DNA of 64,000 bases from an uncultured Paracoccus sp. (GTDB lineage: Bacteria > Pseudomonadota > Alphaproteobacteria > Rhodobacterales > Rhodobacteraceae): assembly GCF_947496875.1 (NCBI RefSeq), contig NZ_CANMEH010000008.1, positions 62,001 to 126,000 of the forward strand, written 5' to 3'. Below, one piece after another: positions 54,401 through 63,357 of this stretch. The first letter of the stretch is position 1; each line of letters begins with the position of its first letter. The notes below the pieces were generated by a model. That model worked only from the letters and a program-made list of their open reading frames with translations, did not search any database and had not been told where the DNA came from. Position numbers and translations under genes: made by a program.

Positions 54401-56579
54401 CGTGTTCAGCATCGACCAGGCGGTGATCGACAACCCCAAGGCGCAGGTGACCGCGACCGGCACCGTTGGCGCCCGGACCGACCTGCAGGGCCGGGTCGAT
54501 CTGCGCGACCTGGCCGCGCTGGGGCTTGGCTGGCAGGGATCCTTCGTGGCCGATGCCAGCTTAGCCGATGACGGGGACGGGGCACGAAGGCTGATCCTGG
54601 ACGGCACCGCGAATGACCTGTCGCTGGGCCAGGCCAACCTGGACGCGGCGCTGGCCGGACCCACCCAGGTCACCCTGCGCGGCGTCGACCGCGACGGCAT
54701 CCTGACGATCGAGGATGCGACGGTCCGCAACGCGCGGCTGACCGCCGATGCGCAGGGTACGGTCGGCCGGGGGGGCACCGACCTGACCGCCACCGTTCAG
54801 GCCGAGACTCTGGAGTTCCTGGGGCGGGGCATCGACGGCGCGCTGGCCGCCAGCGGCCGGCTGGTCGATGCCGGCGACGGGGTGCGGCGCATCACCGCCG
54901 AGGGCACGGCAACCGGGCTGTCGATCGGACAGGACAGGATCGACCCGCTGCTGTCCGGGCAGACGACCTTCGACCTGGCCGCCACCCAGGACGCCGGCGG
55001 CGTCGCGGTAGAGCGGCTGGACGTCCGCAACGGGCAGCTGCGGCTGAGCGCGCAGGGCGATCCCGGTGCCGGGCTGACCGTCGACGCCGCCCTGTCGGAC
55101 CTCGGCCAGGTCGTGCCCGGCCTGCCCGGCCCGGCGACGGCGACCGGAACGATCCGTCAGCAGGGCGACAGCCTTGTCGTGGACATCGCGGCGACTGCCC
55201 CGGGCGGCACCCGCGCGCAGATCAGCGGCACCGCCGCGCGCGACGGGTCCAGCACCGACCTGCGCATCGCGGGGGTGACCGACGCGGCCATCGCGAACCC
55301 GTTCCTGCGGGTGCGCTCGATCGAGGGGCCGGTCAACTTCGACCTGCAAATGCAGGGGCCGCCCTCGACAGACGCGCTCAGCGGGACGATCCGCCTGCCG
55401 GGCGCGCGCCTGTCCGACCCGCGGCTTGGCCTGCGCATCGATGACCTGGCCGCGACCGCCGACCTGCGCAACGGCGTCATCGACGTGGCCGCCGCCGGCA
55501 ATTTCCAGGCCGGCGGGCGGCTGACGCTGGCGGGGACGGTCGATCTGCGCGGAGGCACCCCGCTGCTGGACCTGCGGACGACGCTGGACGGCGTGGTCCT
55601 GCGCGACCCGAACCTCTACGAGACCGTCGCCGACGGCGCGGTCACCATCACCGGCGCCACCGCCGACGGGCCGCTGATCGCCGGACGCATCGTCCTGCGG
55701 GAAACCGAGTTCCGGATCCCGTCGACGGGGCTGGGTGGTGCCAGGGCGATCCCCGACATCACCCATTTGGGCGACCGGCCGCCGGTGCGCGGGACCCGCG
55801 CCAAGGCCGGGCTGCTGCCATTTCCCAGCGCCGACAGCCGCATCGCCGGGCTGGCCGGTCCGCCCGCCTCGCCGCCCCAGGTGGCGGCCCGGCTGGATCT
55901 GACGATCGACGCCCCCAACCAGGTGTTCGTCCGCGGCCGCGGGGTCGACGCCGAACTGGGCGGCCAGATCCGGCTGACCGGCACCGCCCGCACCGTCGTG
56001 CCGGTCGGACAGCTGGAGCTGATCCGCGGTCGGGTGGACCTGCTGGGCAAGCGGTTCACGATGACCGAGGGCCTGATCGAGCTGCAAGGCGACCTGGTGC
56101 CGGTGCTGCGCCTGGTGGCCGAGACGCAGCAGGACGGCATCACCACGCGGATCATCATCGACGGCGACCTGCGCAGCCCCGACATCCGGTTCGAATCGGA
56201 CCCCGACCTGCCCGAGGAAGAGGTGCTGTCGCAACTGCTGTTCGGCCGCGGCCTGGACAACATCAGCGCCCTGCAGGCCGCGCAGCTCGCGAATGCGATC
56301 GCCGTGCTGGCCGGTACCGGCAGCGAGGGGATCGTGTCGCAGCTGCGCGGCTCGGTCGGGCTGGACGATCTCGACCTGACGACCGACGACAACGGCGAGG
56401 TGTCGGTGCGCGCCGGCAAGTACCTGTCCCGCAACCTTTACACCGATGTCGAGGTCGACGCCGAGGGCACGTCGCAGATCAACCTCAACCTGGATGTCTC
56501 GGACGAGCTGACCGCACGCGGGTCGGTGGCCAGCGACGGCGAAAGCACGCTGGGCCTGTTCTACGAACGGGATTACTGA
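51453..56579 (+). CDS. tamB: Translocation/assembly module inner-membrane protein TamB (DUF490)
   Basis: TamB is a long beta-taco protein anchored in the inner membrane that reaches TamA across the periplasm. The 1708-residue product has an N-terminal hydrophobic anchor (MIRLLLALWLILAPTLGFAQ). An extended beta-repeat body follows, then the DUF490 C-terminus (about 1360-1708), ending LTARGSVASDGESTLGLFYERDY as typical. LVAETQQDGITTRIIIDGDL and SDPDLPEEEVLSQLLFGRG are strong family marks. The middle has six near-regular 99-100-residue units, longer than the ~1260-residue E. coli TamB. Coupled to tamA by TGATG. Confidence 0.95.
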   Translation: MIRLLLALWLILAPTLGFAQTEATGTATPGDVATDAAELSAEVEDDRGFLTRFLERNLSDAGRRVVITGFDGALSSRATFDSITIADAEGVWIELLDGAIQWDRSALFGRRIEIEELSAREIRLPRLPAGERQARTPEIREFQLPTLPVSVNIARIAAERVELGEPVIGEEAAVSVAGSMQLGGGEGEAQLRIERVDGKTGVFALDAAFSNETRNLRLALTLDEARDGLFANLVDLYDKPALRAEISGEGPLSDFMADIRLATDGQDRVTGRASAHAQTGPDGTPGTGFRLELTGDVASLLPPDNRTFFGPESTLLAEGWRGQDGQLSLPVLLVDTEGLNLSGSLALNETGAPQSVVILLSLGEDAGATTLPVRLPLGREVTTVQSGSLQISYDAAQGDSWTARGRIGDLIRNGDRIGALTLDGSGSVVLADGDLEQVVGQIVFGADDLALADAGLQQALGRTINGETRFDLTPGNAMELTDLSVTGEGFGLFGTLLADGLRSGITISGEMDAGYEDLSRLSTLAGRPLTGQAAARLTGLYTVLSRGFDIEAEVHGTDITVDQEQLDRLLAEDSTITLSVRRDEDGIDLRDLTINAQRLIAQAQGLLTSEMADIRATLQLASLTDADPEMAGSLTAEAVLSGASGARRVAINGEATDLVLGISELDGALQGVTNLTVLAQQQDGAFQLQELRLANPQITVDGEGSLARGAVDARFDLAMPDISVLGRGWSGGLRAQATVTERDGTRHLDLTGTGNDLRLGQADVDGALTGVTQLRLQAAQRDGIITVETLELDNQQMSARAQGQIGENVTDLQGSVDIRSLAAFGRGWRGSLALTGSLADDGEGGRRLDVTGTGEDLSLGQEQADGVLAGTTRIAIRGVQQADGFVLEQGEIANERAEIRAEGRLGKGDTDLTGRLEIADLGDLGLGWGGSLQASGSFADDGSGARQLTVDGVGRDLRLGQANVDGVLDGETRLAVRATERDGVFSIDQAVIDNPKAQVTATGTVGARTDLQGRVDLRDLAALGLGWQGSFVADASLADDGDGARRLILDGTANDLSLGQANLDAALAGPTQVTLRGVDRDGILTIEDATVRNARLTADAQGTVGRGGTDLTATVQAETLEFLGRGIDGALAASGRLVDAGDGVRRITAEGTATGLSIGQDRIDPLLSGQTTFDLAATQDAGGVAVERLDVRNGQLRLSAQGDPGAGLTVDAALSDLGQVVPGLPGPATATGTIRQQGDSLVVDIAATAPGGTRAQISGTAARDGSSTDLRIAGVTDAAIANPFLRVRSIEGPVNFDLQMQGPPSTDALSGTIRLPGARLSDPRLGLRIDDLAATADLRNGVIDVAAAGNFQAGGRLTLAGTVDLRGGTPLLDLRTTLDGVVLRDPNLYETVADGAVTITGATADGPLIAGRIVLRETEFRIPSTGLGGARAIPDITHLGDRPPVRGTRAKAGLLPFPSADSRIAGLAGPPASPPQVAARLDLTIDAPNQVFVRGRGVDAELGGQIRLTGTARTVVPVGQLELIRGRVDLLGKRFTMTEGLIELQGDLVPVLRLVAETQQDGITTRIIIDGDLRSPDIRFESDPDLPEEEVLSQLLFGRGLDNISALQAAQLANAIAVLAGTGSEGIVSQLRGSVGLDDLDLTTDDNGEVSVRAGKYLSRNLYTDVEVDAEGTSQINLNLDVSDELTARGSVASDGESTLGLFYERDY
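53421..55210 (+). repeat. Six ~300-bp tandem coding repeats in tamB
   Basis: The motif DL-x-LG(Q) starts at 53421, 53718, 54018, 54318, 54615 and 54915: steps of 297, 300, 300, 297 and 300 bp. Each unit runs on with DG-x-L-x-G-x-T, a DG turn (QRDGIIT, ERDGVFS, DRDGILT), A-x-G-x-(V/L)G, a TDL-x-(G/A) segment and LG-x-GW-x-GSL. Units 2-5 are the most alike; 1 and 6 have drifted. The right boundary is approximate. Confidence 0.85.
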
Positions 56580-56715
56580 GGCAGGTTGCGGCAGCTGGAG
56601 GTCAAGGGACTTGGCGGATCGGCTATCGGCTTCGCCGCCTACCCTCCCCCTTTGACAGCGTGCAGGCTTGGTATCCAGCTGCGCCGTTTCACCCGCAAAC
56701 AAGCTTATGGATACC

Positions 56716-56791
56716 TGGTGGAGCCGAGGGGAATCGAACCCCTGACCTCATCATTGCGAACGATGCGCTCTACCAACTGAGCTACGGCCCC
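56716..56791 (-). tRNA. tRNA-Ala (anticodon CGC)
   Basis: This is a complete 76-nt cloverleaf on the minus strand. The acceptor stem GGGGCCG/CGGCTCC includes G3-U70, the alanine identity pair. The D arm (GCTC/GAGC), the anticodon stem CATCG/TGATG with loop TTCGCAA (anticodon CGC, reading GCG), and the T arm AGGGG-TTCGATT-CCCCT are all intact. CCA is encoded. GCG is a common codon here, in line with the high GC. Confidence 0.96.
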
Positions 56792-56876
56792 ACGGTGGCG
56801 GTATCTGACGCCGGTGCGGCGTGATGTCAAGCCGGGCCTTGCAGATGCGGAACCACCGGCCGGGTGCCGAAGGTGG

Positions 56877-57311
56877 TCAGCCCTGCTGGGTCACCCACTC
56901 GACCAGTTGCGGCGCCGGGCGGGCCCCGGCCAGCCGCGCCGCTTCGCGCCCGTCGCGGAACAGGATGAAGGCCGGGATGCCGCGGATGTCAAAGCGGATG
57001 GACGCGTCCGGATGGCTCTGGGTGTCGATCTTGGCAAGCCGCGCACGTCCGGACAGAAGCCCTGCCGCCTTTTCGAATTCCGGTGCCATCGCCCGGCAGG
57101 GACCACACCAGGGCGCCCAGAAATCGACCAGCAGCGGCAGCGTGTCGCGCCGCGCGGCCTTTTCAAGGGTGGCCAGATCGACGGCCACCGGCTTGCCCGG
57201 CACCAAGGCTGCGCCGCAGGTGCCGCATCGGGGGGCTGCCTTCAGCCGGTCCGCGGGCAGACGATTGCCCTGACCGCATTCCAGGCAGGTCAGCGTGTGG
57301 GTGCTCGGCAT
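56877..57311 (-). CDS. trxC: Thioredoxin 2 (TrxC) with N-terminal zinc-ribbon
   Basis: TrxC is a cytosolic thiol-disulfide reductant. The 144-residue protein has an N-terminal zinc-ribbon with Cys9, Cys12, Cys29 and Cys32 (CLEC...CGTC). A thioredoxin domain follows with the active site WCGPC (Cys69, Cys72) and the cis-Pro loop GIPAFILF. The zinc motif separates it from TrxA and in other bacteria makes it responsive to oxidative stress. It lies downstream of gcvP on the same strand, 57 bp apart. Confidence 0.95.
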   Translation of the reverse strand: MPSTHTLTCLECGQGNRLPADRLKAAPRCGTCGAALVPGKPVAVDLATLEKAARRDTLPLLVDFWAPWCGPCRAMAPEFEKAAGLLSGRARLAKIDTQSHPDASIRFDIRGIPAFILFRDGREAARLAGARPAPQLVEWVTQQG

Positions 57312-57368
57312 GGCGCCTCTCTCATATGCGACAACCCGGATATGATCACCGGCAAGCCGCCGATCAAG

Positions 57369-60203
57369 TCACTCGGCCGCCTCGGCATAGGCTTCGACGG
57401 GCGGGCAGGTACAGATCAGGTGGCGGTCCCCATGCACGTTGTCGACCCGGCCCACGGGCGGCCAGTACTTGTCCACCCGGAACGCGCCCGGGGGGAAGCA
57501 GCCCTGTTCGCGGGTATAGGGCCGCTCCCACGCGCCCAGCAGATCCTCGACCGTGTGCGGGGCGTGACGCAGGGGCGAGGCGTCGGCGTCGACGCGACCT
57601 TCCGCGACATCGGCGATCTCGTCGCGGATCGCCAGCATGGCCGTGATGAAGCGGTCCAGCTCGGCCTTGGTCTCGGACTCGGTCGGCTCGACCATCAGGG
57701 TGCCCGGCACCGGCCAGCTCATCGTGGGCGCATGGAACCCGGTGTCGATCAGCCGCTTGGCGATGTCGTCGACCGTCACGCCCTCGGCCGCGAAGGGCCG
57801 CGTGTCGACGATGCATTCATGCGCGACCCGGCCCCGGTTGCCCATGAACAGGATCGGATAGCGCCCCGCCAGCCGCGCGGCGATGTAGTTCGCGTTCAGG
57901 ATCGCCACCCGGGTCGCCTGGGTCAGCCCCGCGCCGCCCATCATCAGGATGTAGGCCCACGAGATCAGCAGGATCGAGGCTGACCCCCAGGGCGCCGCGC
58001 TGACCGCACCGATGCCGTCGCGCGGATCGGCGGGCAGATGGGGGGCCAGATGCGCCTTGACCCCGATCGGGCCCATGCCCGGGCCGCCGCCGCCATGCGG
58101 GATGGCAAAGGTCTTGTGCAGGTTCAGGTGGCTGACATCGCCGCCGATCTCGCCGGGCTTCACCAGCCCGACCAGCGCATTCATGTTCGCGCCGTCGATA
58201 TAGACCTGCCCGCCATGGTCATGGGTGATCCGGCAGACCTCGCGCACCGTGTCCTCGAACACGCCATGGGTCGACGGATAGGTGATCATCACCGCCGCCA
58301 GCCGGTCGCCCGCGGCCGCCGCCTTGTCGGCGAAGTCTTCCAGATCGATGTCGCCGTTCGGCGCGGATTTCACCACGACGACCCGCATCCCGGCCATCTG
58401 GGCGCTGGCGGGGTTGGTGCCATGCGCGCTGACCGGGATCAGGCAGATGTCGCGATGCTCGCCCTGCGCCTGGTGATAGGCGGCGATCGTCAGCAACCCC
58501 GCGTATTCGCCCTGGGCGCCGCTGTTCGGCTGCAGTGAAAACCCGTCATAGCCGGTGATTGCGCACAGCTTGTCGGTCAGGTCGGCAAAGACGCGGTGAT
58601 AGCCCGCCGCCTGATCGGCCGGGGCAAAGGGGTGCAGCGCGGAAAACTCGGGCCAGGTGATCGGCATCATCTCGGCCGCGGCGTTCAGCTTCATCGTGCA
58701 GGACCCCAGCGGGATCATCGCCCGGTCCAGCGCCAGATCCCGGTCCGACAGCCGCCGCATGTACCGCATCATCTCGGATTCCGCCCGGTTCATGTGGAAC
58801 ACCGGATGGGTCATGAAGTCGCTGGTCCGCATTAGATCGTCGGGGATCGCCGGTGCCGTGGCCGGTTCCGCCGGATCAACGATGCCGAACGCGTCCAGCA
58901 CCCGCGCGATCACGCCGGCGTCGGTCGTCTCGTCCACCGAGATCCCGACCCGGTCGCGCCCGACCGCGCGCAGGTTGATGCCGCGGTGTCGTGCTGCCGC
59001 CAGGATCCCGGCCTGCCCGACACCGACGCGCACCGTGATCGTGTCGAAGAACGCATCGGGGTCGACCTCTGCCCCGGCGGCACGCAGCGCGTTGGCCAGC
59101 GTGGCCGCGTGCAGATGCACGCGCTGCGCGATCGCGCGCAGGCCCACGGGGCCGTGGAACACGCCATAGAACGAGGCCATCACCGCCAGCAGCGCCTGCG
59201 CCGTGCAAACGTTTGAGGTCGCCTTTTCCCGCCGGATATGCTGTTCGCGGGTCTGCAGCGCCAGGCGATAGGCCTGCCGCCCGGCGGCATCGATCGACAC
59301 CCCCACGATCCGCCCCGGCATCGCCCGCTTGAAGTCGTCCCGGCAGGACATGAATGCCGCGTGCGGGCCGCCATAGCCCATCGGCACGCCGAACCGCTGG
59401 GATGACCCCACGCAGATGTCGGCGCCCATCGCGCCGGGCTCCCGCAGCAGGCAGAGCGCCAGCAGGTCGGTCGCGACGATGGCCACGGCGCCGGCCTCGT
59501 GCAGCGCCTGGCATTCGGCCGTGATGTCACGGATATGGCCGAACGTGCCCGGATACTGGAAGATCGCGCCGAACACCGCCGCCGGGTCGCAGTCGGCGGG
59601 GGCGCCGCGGATGATCTCGATCCCCAGCGGTTCGGCGCGGGTCGCGATCACGCTGATCGTCTGCGGGTGCAGGTTGTCGCTGACGAAGAACGCCTTGGCC
59701 TTGGATTTCGCCACCCGATGCGCCATCGCCATCGCCTCGGCCGCCGCCGTCGCCTCGTCCAGCAGGCTGGCATTGGCGATGGGCAGGCCGGTCAGATCGG
59801 CGACCATCGTCTGGTAGTTCAGCAAGGCTTCCAGCCGCCCCTGCGCGATTTCCGGCTGATAGGGCGTGTAGGCCGTGTACCAGGCGGGATTTTCAAGGAT
59901 GTTGCGCTGGATCGCCGGCGGCGTGACCGTGCCGTAATACCCCTGCCCGATCAGGCTGGTCATCACCCGGTTCTGCCCCGCCACCTCGCGCATCAGCGCC
60001 AGCAACTCGCGTTCCGACAGGGCCGGCCAGTCCAGCCGGTCGGCCTGCCGGATCGATTCCGGCACCGTCTGGTCGATCAGCTCGTCCAGGCTGGCGACCC
60101 CGACGGCCTTGAGCATCTCGGCCATCTCGGCCGGGCTGGGGCCGATATGACGACGGTTGGCAAAGTCGTCCGGGTCGTAGTCGGTGGGGGTCCAGCGGGT
60201 CAT
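57369..60203 (-). CDS. gcvP: Glycine dehydrogenase (decarboxylating), P protein
   Basis: The P protein of the glycine cleavage system decarboxylates glycine and passes the aminomethyl group to lipoyl-GcvH. The 944-residue single-chain form (N and C halves fused) has the opening [50 protein letters not shown] sequence is in the N half. The PLP lysine is in [21 protein letters not shown] (Lys697). The start is taken at 60203; an ATG at 60218 is almost as good. gcvT and gcvH, usually next to gcvP, are not in the window. I saw no glycine riboswitch. Confidence 0.95.
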   Translation of the reverse strand: MTRWTPTDYDPDDFANRRHIGPSPAEMAEMLKAVGVASLDELIDQTVPESIRQADRLDWPALSERELLALMREVAGQNRVMTSLIGQGYYGTVTPPAIQRNILENPAWYTAYTPYQPEIAQGRLEALLNYQTMVADLTGLPIANASLLDEATAAAEAMAMAHRVAKSKAKAFFVSDNLHPQTISVIATRAEPLGIEIIRGAPADCDPAAVFGAIFQYPGTFGHIRDITAECQALHEAGAVAIVATDLLALCLLREPGAMGADICVGSSQRFGVPMGYGGPHAAFMSCRDDFKRAMPGRIVGVSIDAAGRQAYRLALQTREQHIRREKATSNVCTAQALLAVMASFYGVFHGPVGLRAIAQRVHLHAATLANALRAAGAEVDPDAFFDTITVRVGVGQAGILAAARHRGINLRAVGRDRVGISVDETTDAGVIARVLDAFGIVDPAEPATAPAIPDDLMRTSDFMTHPVFHMNRAESEMMRYMRRLSDRDLALDRAMIPLGSCTMKLNAAAEMMPITWPEFSALHPFAPADQAAGYHRVFADLTDKLCAITGYDGFSLQPNSGAQGEYAGLLTIAAYHQAQGEHRDICLIPVSAHGTNPASAQMAGMRVVVVKSAPNGDIDLEDFADKAAAAGDRLAAVMITYPSTHGVFEDTVREVCRITHDHGGQVYIDGANMNALVGLVKPGEIGGDVSHLNLHKTFAIPHGGGGPGMGPIGVKAHLAPHLPADPRDGIGAVSAAPWGSASILLISWAYILMMGGAGLTQATRVAILNANYIAARLAGRYPILFMGNRGRVAHECIVDTRPFAAEGVTVDDIAKRLIDTGFHAPTMSWPVPGTLMVEPTESETKAELDRFITAMLAIRDEIADVAEGRVDADASPLRHAPHTVEDLLGAWERPYTREQGCFPPGAFRVDKYWPPVGRVDNVHGDRHLICTCPPVEAYAEAAE

Positions 60204-60462
60204 CGGCGTGCTCTGCATGACGGCCGGCGGACCGGCGGGGGCGATGCGCCGACAGCCGCCGCGCGCTTCGGCCGCCAGCATAAATTGCCTCTCGTCGGGG
60301 ACAAGGCCCATTCCGGGACGGGCGATACCGCAGCTTCGAGGCTGCCGCGAAGCCTGTAGAATCCGACACGTCGCCGGTGCGGAACAAGCCCGCCGCTCGC
60401 GGGTTGATCACGCGGGCCGTCCGCCCGATATGGGACATGAGTAAAGCCCGGAAAGGATCGCC

Positions 60463-60546
60463 ATGTCCCGCGCTGCGATGCATCGCCTGTCGTTCTACCT
60501 TCTGATGGGTGTGACGCTCTACGCCTCGCTCGTCGGCGCGGGCTGA
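60463..60546 (+). CDS. 27-residue putative membrane peptide
   Basis: A short reading frame begins at an ATG 5 bp after a good ribosome site (AAAGGA). It encodes a basic start (MSRAAMHRL), one hydrophobic stretch (SFYLLMGVTLYASLVGAG) and a stop, ending 8 bp before the XpaC-like gene. The size, charge pattern and spacing are those of a single-span inner-membrane peptide translated with the next gene. No family recognised; conservation is untested. Confidence 0.5.
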   Translation: MSRAAMHRLSFYLLMGVTLYASLVGAG

Positions 60547-60554
60547 GGCGGGCC

Positions 60555-61538
60555 ATGGCACGGCGTTTCGGCGGCAAGTATTCACCTGGTCCCGGTCGGC
60601 AGTCCGGCAACGCTGCAGCACCGCTGCCCTCGGCGCCGCGACCTGGCGAGGCGCGGCACAAGTTCGAAACCCGGACCACCTGGGTCACGGTGATGGCCAC
60701 GCCGTTCCTGCTGGGCGCATTCGTTCAGGGCACCCCCTTCGAGTTGGCGACCAGTCTTGCAGGGTTCGGGCTGATCGCCGGCGGCATGTGGCTGACCCGC
60801 GAAGGGCTGCAGGCCGAAGCGGCCTATGACGCGCGTCGCCTGGCCCGGCGCCCCGCAATTCCGCGCAAGCTGTTCGGCGGCATCGTCACGGGGCTCGGCA
60901 TTGCCGTGGGCGCCGTCGAACCCGACGCGGTGGCGGGCGCCGGCGTGCTGGGCTTCACCGCGGCTATCCTGCACTGGTTTGCCTTCGGCCCCGATCCGAC
61001 CAAGGACAAGGGGATGGAGGGCGTCGACCAGTTCCAGCAGGACCGGGTCGCCCGGATGCTGGAAGAAGCCGAGAACTACCTGAAGGGCATGTCGGACGCG
61101 ATCCTGCGCACCCGGGACCGCCAGCTCGAGGCGCGGGTCAACATCTTTGCGGCGACCGCGCGCAACCTGTTCGACCGGGTCGAACAGGACCCGGACGATC
61201 TGTCCGCCGCCCGGCGGTATCTGAGCGTCTACCTGATGGGGGCCCGCGACGCGACGGTGAAGTTCGCCGACCTCTACGCCCAGACCCATGATCCGCGGGC
61301 CCGCGCCGACTACGAGGCGCTGCTGACCGATCTGGAACGCAACTTCTCGGCCCTCTCCCAGCGCCTGCACGAAGGCGGCCGGACCGACATGGAGATCGAG
61401 ATCAGCGTCCTGCGGGACCGGCTGGCGCGCGAAGGGGTGCGGATGCCGTCGGAAACGCCTCTGATCGGCAGCCAGCCGTCGGCCGCAAAGGCCGAGGATC
61501 TGTTCCGCATGCCGGCCGACCAGAAGGCCGGGCGCTGA
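60555..61538 (+). CDS. XpaC-family protein (5-bromo-4-chloroindolyl phosphate hydrolysis family)
   Basis: The 327-residue protein has a basic N-terminus and two hydrophobic hairpins (about 45-80: [33 protein letters not shown]; and about 108-145: [40 protein letters not shown]). A helical cytosolic domain follows, with [39 protein letters not shown]. That domain is the XpaC/PF10112 mark; such proteins are often paired with TelA-type toxic-anion resistance proteins, which is not seen here. Function in envelope or stress response is unproven. It follows the 27-residue peptide gene and precedes truA by 7 bp. Confidence 0.88.
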   Translation: MARRFGGKYSPGPGRQSGNAAAPLPSAPRPGEARHKFETRTTWVTVMATPFLLGAFVQGTPFELATSLAGFGLIAGGMWLTREGLQAEAAYDARRLARRPAIPRKLFGGIVTGLGIAVGAVEPDAVAGAGVLGFTAAILHWFAFGPDPTKDKGMEGVDQFQQDRVARMLEEAENYLKGMSDAILRTRDRQLEARVNIFAATARNLFDRVEQDPDDLSAARRYLSVYLMGARDATVKFADLYAQTHDPRARADYEALLTDLERNFSALSQRLHEGGRTDMEIEISVLRDRLAREGVRMPSETPLIGSQPSAAKAEDLFRMPADQKAGR

Positions 61539-61545
61539 CCTGTCG

Positions 61546-62343
61546 ATGCCGCGCTATGCGCTGAAGCTGGAATATGACGGCCGGCCCTTCGCGGGGTGGC
61601 AGGCGCAGGCCGGCCAGCCCTCCGTCCAAGCCGCCGTGGAACGGGCGCTGGCGGCGCTCGACCCCGGCTTTGCCGCGGGCGCCCGGATCGTGGCCGCGGG
61701 CCGGACCGATGCGGGTGTTCATGCGACCGGCCAGGTGGCACATGCCGATCTGGTACGGGCTTGGGACCCGTTCCGGCTGGCCGAGGCGCTGAACTGGCAT
61801 CTGAAGCCCGATCCGGTCGCGGTGCTCGCCGCAGCCCGGGTGCCCGACGACTTCCACGCCCGGTTCACGGCAACGGAACGGCGCTACTGCTTTCGCCTGC
61901 TGGCGCGGCGCGCGCCGGCCGTGCACGGCCGCGGGCAGGTGTGGCAGGTGCGCCAGCCGCTCGATGTCGGCGCCATGCGGCAGGCGGCCTCCCATCTGAT
62001 CGGCCGCCATGATTTCACCACGTTCCGGTCCACCATGTGCCAGTCAGCCAGTCCGGTGAAGACGCTGGACGAGATCACCATCGCCCTGCACCCGGCCGGC
62101 CACGGAACCGAATACCGGTTTCACCTGCGGGCGCGGTCGTTCCTGCACAACCAGGTGCGGTCCATCGTCGGCACGCTGGAGCGTGTCGGTGCCGGGGCCT
62201 GGCCGCCCGAGCGCGTGGCACAGGCGCTGATGGCCCGCGACCGCAGCCAGTGCGGCCCGGTCTGCCCGCCGCAGGGGCTGTACCTTGCCGGGGTGGGCTA
62301 CCCCCAGGACCCGTTCAGCGGACCCGCTTCCAGTTCGGGATGA
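61546..62343 (+). CDS. truA: tRNA pseudouridine(38-40) synthase TruA
   Basis: TruA makes pseudouridine at positions 38-40 of tRNA anticodon arms. The 265-residue protein starts [20 protein letters not shown] and has the catalytic Asp55 in [15 protein letters not shown]. It ends with the usual [17 protein letters not shown] and [12 protein letters not shown]. Its last 29 bp overlap, tail to tail, the sugar-transferase remnant on the other strand. Start at 61546, 7 bp after the XpaC-family gene, so probably co-transcribed. Confidence 0.96.
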   Translation: MPRYALKLEYDGRPFAGWQAQAGQPSVQAAVERALAALDPGFAAGARIVAAGRTDAGVHATGQVAHADLVRAWDPFRLAEALNWHLKPDPVAVLAAARVPDDFHARFTATERRYCFRLLARRAPAVHGRGQVWQVRQPLDVGAMRQAASHLIGRHDFTTFRSTMCQSASPVKTLDEITIALHPAGHGTEYRFHLRARSFLHNQVRSIVGTLERVGAGAWPPERVAQALMARDRSQCGPVCPPQGLYLAGVGYPQDPFSGPASSSG

Positions 62344-62641
62344 TCACCGTCATCACGGTATTCCAGACGATCCACAGGTCCAGCGCCAAGGTCCGGCGGC
62401 GCTGGTAGATCATGTCCAGCTGCAGCTTGGTCGGCAGGCAGCGGCGATAATAGGCCCGCTCCGTCGCCTCGGCGGACGGGCAGGCTGCCATGATCTTGTC
62501 CTCATGCGCGTGATAGATCAGCGTGGCAAGCCCGGTCACCCCCGGCCTCGTACGCAGAACCTGGCTGTATTCGACGGGAAAGCGCTCGACATATTCGCGC
62601 AGCGGCGGCCGCGGTCCCACGAAGCTCATGTCGCCGCGCAG
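62315..62641 (-). pseudogene. C-terminal remnant of a polyprenyl-phosphate sugar transferase
   Basis: The 109 codons from 62641 match only the end of WcaJ/ExoY-type bacterial sugar transferases: LRGDMSFVGPRPPLREYV, then RTRPGVTGLATLIY and YYRRCLPTKLQLDMIY, ending [14 protein letters not shown]. Full proteins have 200-480 residues; the membrane anchor and the first half of the catalytic domain are missing. A TGA at 62642-62644 stands directly before LRGD, and upstream sequence has no family match. An ATG at 62629 could still be used for a 104-residue piece. Most likely a decayed exopolysaccharide gene. Confidence 0.8.
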
Positions 62642-62801
62642 TCACCACGCCCCTTCCATCCTGGTCTCGACCTTCACGGCAGCCCTAGCATCACGTCTCC
62701 TTAAAGGGAATGCATCGGCCGGAGAACTCACCGAATCTTGCAGAAGGGCAGCGTTTTTGCCACGGTGCCCCGACCCTGAATCCTGCCCGGAAGGAAAGTC
62801 T

Positions 62802-63257
62802 TTGCGCAAGTTCCTGGTCGTCCTGGACGACACGCGCGAATCGTTGAACGCGATCAGGTTCGCGGCCCTGCGCGCCGCGGCGACCGGCGGCACGGTGCAG
62901 GTGCTGGCGGTGATTCCCGCAGACGAGATCCAGCACGGGTTCGGCGTGGCCGACGTCATGCGGCAGGAGGCGACCGAGCGGATCGAGGCGCATTTTCAGG
63001 TGTTTGCCAAATGGATGCGCGAACGCCCGGGGGTCGAACCCGAACTGGTCATCCGCGAAGGTGAGCCCTCGACCGAGTTGCTCGCCCAGATCAGCGCCGA
63101 CCCGGAAATCGGGATCTGCGTGCTGGGTGCCGCCAGCGACGGGTCGGGGCCCGGGCCGCTGGTCACCCGTCTGTTGCGCGACGTCGCGCAGCTGCCCTGC
63201 CCGCTGACCATCGTGCCCGGCGACATCTCGCTGGACCGGCTGAAGGAAATCACCTGA
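62802..63257 (+). CDS. Universal stress protein family (UspA fold)
   Basis: The 151-residue protein has the USP fold: LRKFLVVLDDTRESLNAIRFAALRAAATGGTVQVLAVIP at the start and ICVLGAASDGSGPGPLVTRLLRDVAQLPCPLTIVPGDIS near the end. The second stretch keeps the G-x2-G-x9-S/T nucleotide-binding pattern only in part. TTG at 62802 is preferred: AAGGAAAG lies just upstream and homologues begin at this place, while earlier in-frame starts run through the remnant sugar-transferase region. Role: stress survival, not specified. Confidence 0.85.
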   Translation: MRKFLVVLDDTRESLNAIRFAALRAAATGGTVQVLAVIPADEIQHGFGVADVMRQEATERIEAHFQVFAKWMRERPGVEPELVIREGEPSTELLAQISADPEIGICVLGAASDGSGPGPLVTRLLRDVAQLPCPLTIVPGDISLDRLKEIT

Positions 63258-63357
63258 GCGATGGACACGCTTCGGACTTTGGCCACTGGTCCCAGCCGCG
63301 GCCGCGCTTGACCGCGGGGGCATGGGGGACCATATCCCAAGGTCAAAGGAGCCTGCC

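Noticed and set aside
54561..56702. 713-codon open frame antisense to tamB
   Set aside because: Shadow of the tamB codon pattern; Gln/Arg/Gly-rich and without family features.
56586..56780. Small frame with VEPRGIEPLTSSLRTMRSTN
   Set aside because: This is the well-known false translation of the complement of a tRNA gene; the tRNA-Ala at 56716-56791 explains it.
60204..60462. Possible glycine riboswitch before gcvP
   Set aside because: The region lacks the conserved CCGAAGG...GCAA core and the paired aptamer layout.
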